From: Oleispirillum sp965228165 | GTDB lineage: Bacteria > Pseudomonadota > Alphaproteobacteria > Rhodospirillales > Rhodospirillaceae | Length of the DNA stretch: 64,000 nt | Direction of reading: 5' to 3' | Assembly: GCA_965228165.1 (NCBI GenBank) | Contig: CBDDHB010000003.1 | Span: 1,054,001-1,118,000, forward strand | Part shown: positions 63,201 through 64,000 of the stretch, in pieces | Layout of the letters: each line of letters opens with the position of its first letter | Numbering within the stretch: the stretch's first letter is position 1 | Program-made: the position numbers and the translations under genes | Notes under the pieces: generated by a model | Told to the model about the DNA's origin: nothing | Database searches by the model: none | What the model saw: the letters and a program-made list of their open reading frames with translations, nothing else

Positions 63201-63876
63201 CTGCCGCGCGGCGGGCATAGAGTTCCTGACGCGGACGACCGGACGCGGCGGCGACCTCGGCGGCGGCGTCCTTCACCGATTGGGTTGCGAGCGCGCGGCG
63301 CAGCGCCGCGTCCAGGTCCGCCTCGCTCCACGCCAGGCTGGCCGGATCGGGGGGGGCCGAACACCACCACCTCGCCCTTCGGCGGGGCGATTTCGGCATA
63401 GCGGCGCGCCAGTTCCTCCAGGGTTCCGGCCACGGTTTCCTCGAACAGCTTGGTCAGCTCGCGGCAGGCCGCCGCCCGCCGCCCCGGCAGAACCGCCGCC
63501 GCGTCGGCCAGCAACGCCGCCAGACGGCGCGGCGGTCGCGCGCCAGCTTGAATCCGGGGTCGGAGATCAACGGCGTGCCCGTGTCGGAAACCAGCGCCAC
63601 CGACTGCCCCGCCGCGATCCACTCCAACACCTTCGGACGCATGGACTCCGCATTGTGATCGTGATAGGCGGTGAGCGGACGGGACAATCCGTACAGCCCC
63701 AAAAGCTTGCGGGTGACGCGGGTGTCCTCGCACAACAGGCGGTCGGCGCGGGCCAGAACCTCCAGCGCCCGCAGGGTGACGTCGCCACGGTTTCCGATCG
63801 GGGTCGCGGTGATGTAGAGTGTGGGGGCCAAGGCCTCGCGCGGGCCTTCGGCGGACGAATCGACGATGCGCGTCAT
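63201..63876 (-). pseudogene. rsmI: 16S rRNA (cytidine-2'-O)-methyltransferase RsmI, damaged
   Basis: RsmI methylates C1402 of 16S rRNA. The N-terminal half is clear: TLYITATPIGNRGDVTLRAL, LCEDTRVTRKLLGLYGL, ALVSDTGTPLISDPGFKLA. At ~63525-63545 the sequence jumps to RLAALLADAAAV, ACRELTKLFEETVAG and PPKGEVVVF in another frame, leaving out about 80 residues including the GASA/GFLP segment. A third frame (DPASLAWSEADLDAALRRAL) follows eight G at 63349-63356; seven would restore it. The start ATG 63876 is divergent from the last gene. Confidence 0.8.
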
Positions 63877-63909
63877 GACGGGTTCCGGAACCAGGGGACG
63901 AAGCGGCAG

Positions 63910-64000
63910 ATGAACGACGACAACGGTTATATCACGGCGGCGCGCCCTCTTGTCCGGGGGAAACGCGTTTCCATCCTGCTGCTGGCGATCTGCGCGATCG
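63910..64000 (+). CDS. 5' end of a divergent exported protein (partial)
   Basis: Thirty codons are visible: MNDDNGYITAARPLVRGKRV then SILLLAICAI, a basic N-terminus leading into a hydrophobic signal or anchor. In many alphaproteobacteria the gene divergent from rsmI encodes a penicillin-binding protein activator of the LpoA type, which would fit, but the visible part is too short to confirm it. Confidence 0.5.
   Translation, partial: MNDDNGYITAARPLVRGKRVSILLLAICAI

Overview
The window is G+C-rich (roughly two thirds by eye) DNA from an alphaproteobacterium, most likely a Rhodospirillales member related to the Magnetospirillum/Rhodospirillum group. The evidence is the conserved order of its housekeeping blocks: mutS-glnD-murJ-trpS, dnaK-dnaJ-dapB-nth, secB/fxsA facing a Tim44-like gene-mltA-Smr-XRE, hslV-hslU, hisBHAF-hisE-hinT, and gshB-comM near BON lipoprotein-yraN-rsmI. 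No tRNA, rRNA or CRISPR array was seen.

Layout. 1-4.1 kb: the edge of a surface-polysaccharide-type region (MaoC-SDR protein, methyltransferase, decayed SGNH-like gene, galE). 4.2-14 kb: a PAS-GGDEF cyclase, htpX, a DUF1127 gene divergent from a MocR-type regulator, a radical SAM protein, a Bax-like glucosaminidase, an Nfu-type Fe-S protein, a TauE/TIGR02186 pair and trpS. 14-25.6 kb: murJ, glnD, mutS, malic enzyme, a PhoR-like kinase and phoU. 25.6-34 kb: ppa-ampG, a small AT-rich islet with a zinc-ribbon gene, typA, adenosine kinase, EI24-bactofilin-lipoprotein, nth. 34-48.8 kb: dapB, dnaJ, dnaK (with a CIRCE-like operator), DUF1178/DUF1848, a damaged ompA-type gene, secB, fxsA, the Tim44-like gene, mltA, smr and hslUV. 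49-54.2 kb: the histidine operon, with a membrane diguanylate cyclase between hisF and hisE. 54.2-64 kb: a noncoding stretch dense in GANTC sites, a LysE exporter, comM, gshB, a third GGDEF protein, a XamI-like restriction-modification operon placed between gshB and the BON/yraN/rsmI block, and the start of a divergent gene.

Most notable. (1) The restriction-modification operon has two copies of the predicted recognition site GTCGAC in tandem on top of its own promoter. The target adenines coincide with those of GANTC sites. Its endonuclease gene carries an in-frame TGA where the XamI family has a tryptophan. (2) A modular hairpin repeat occurs at eight intergenic places, and the zinc-ribbon islet splits one copy in two. 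(3) Five genes (MaoC-SDR, fxsA, hisB, comM, rsmI) are each broken by exactly one extra base in a homopolymer of 6-8. This points to base-calling error or homopolymer slippage. Separately, comM, rsmI and yraN appear to have lost internal segments. A finished resequencing would decide between real gene decay and assembly error.
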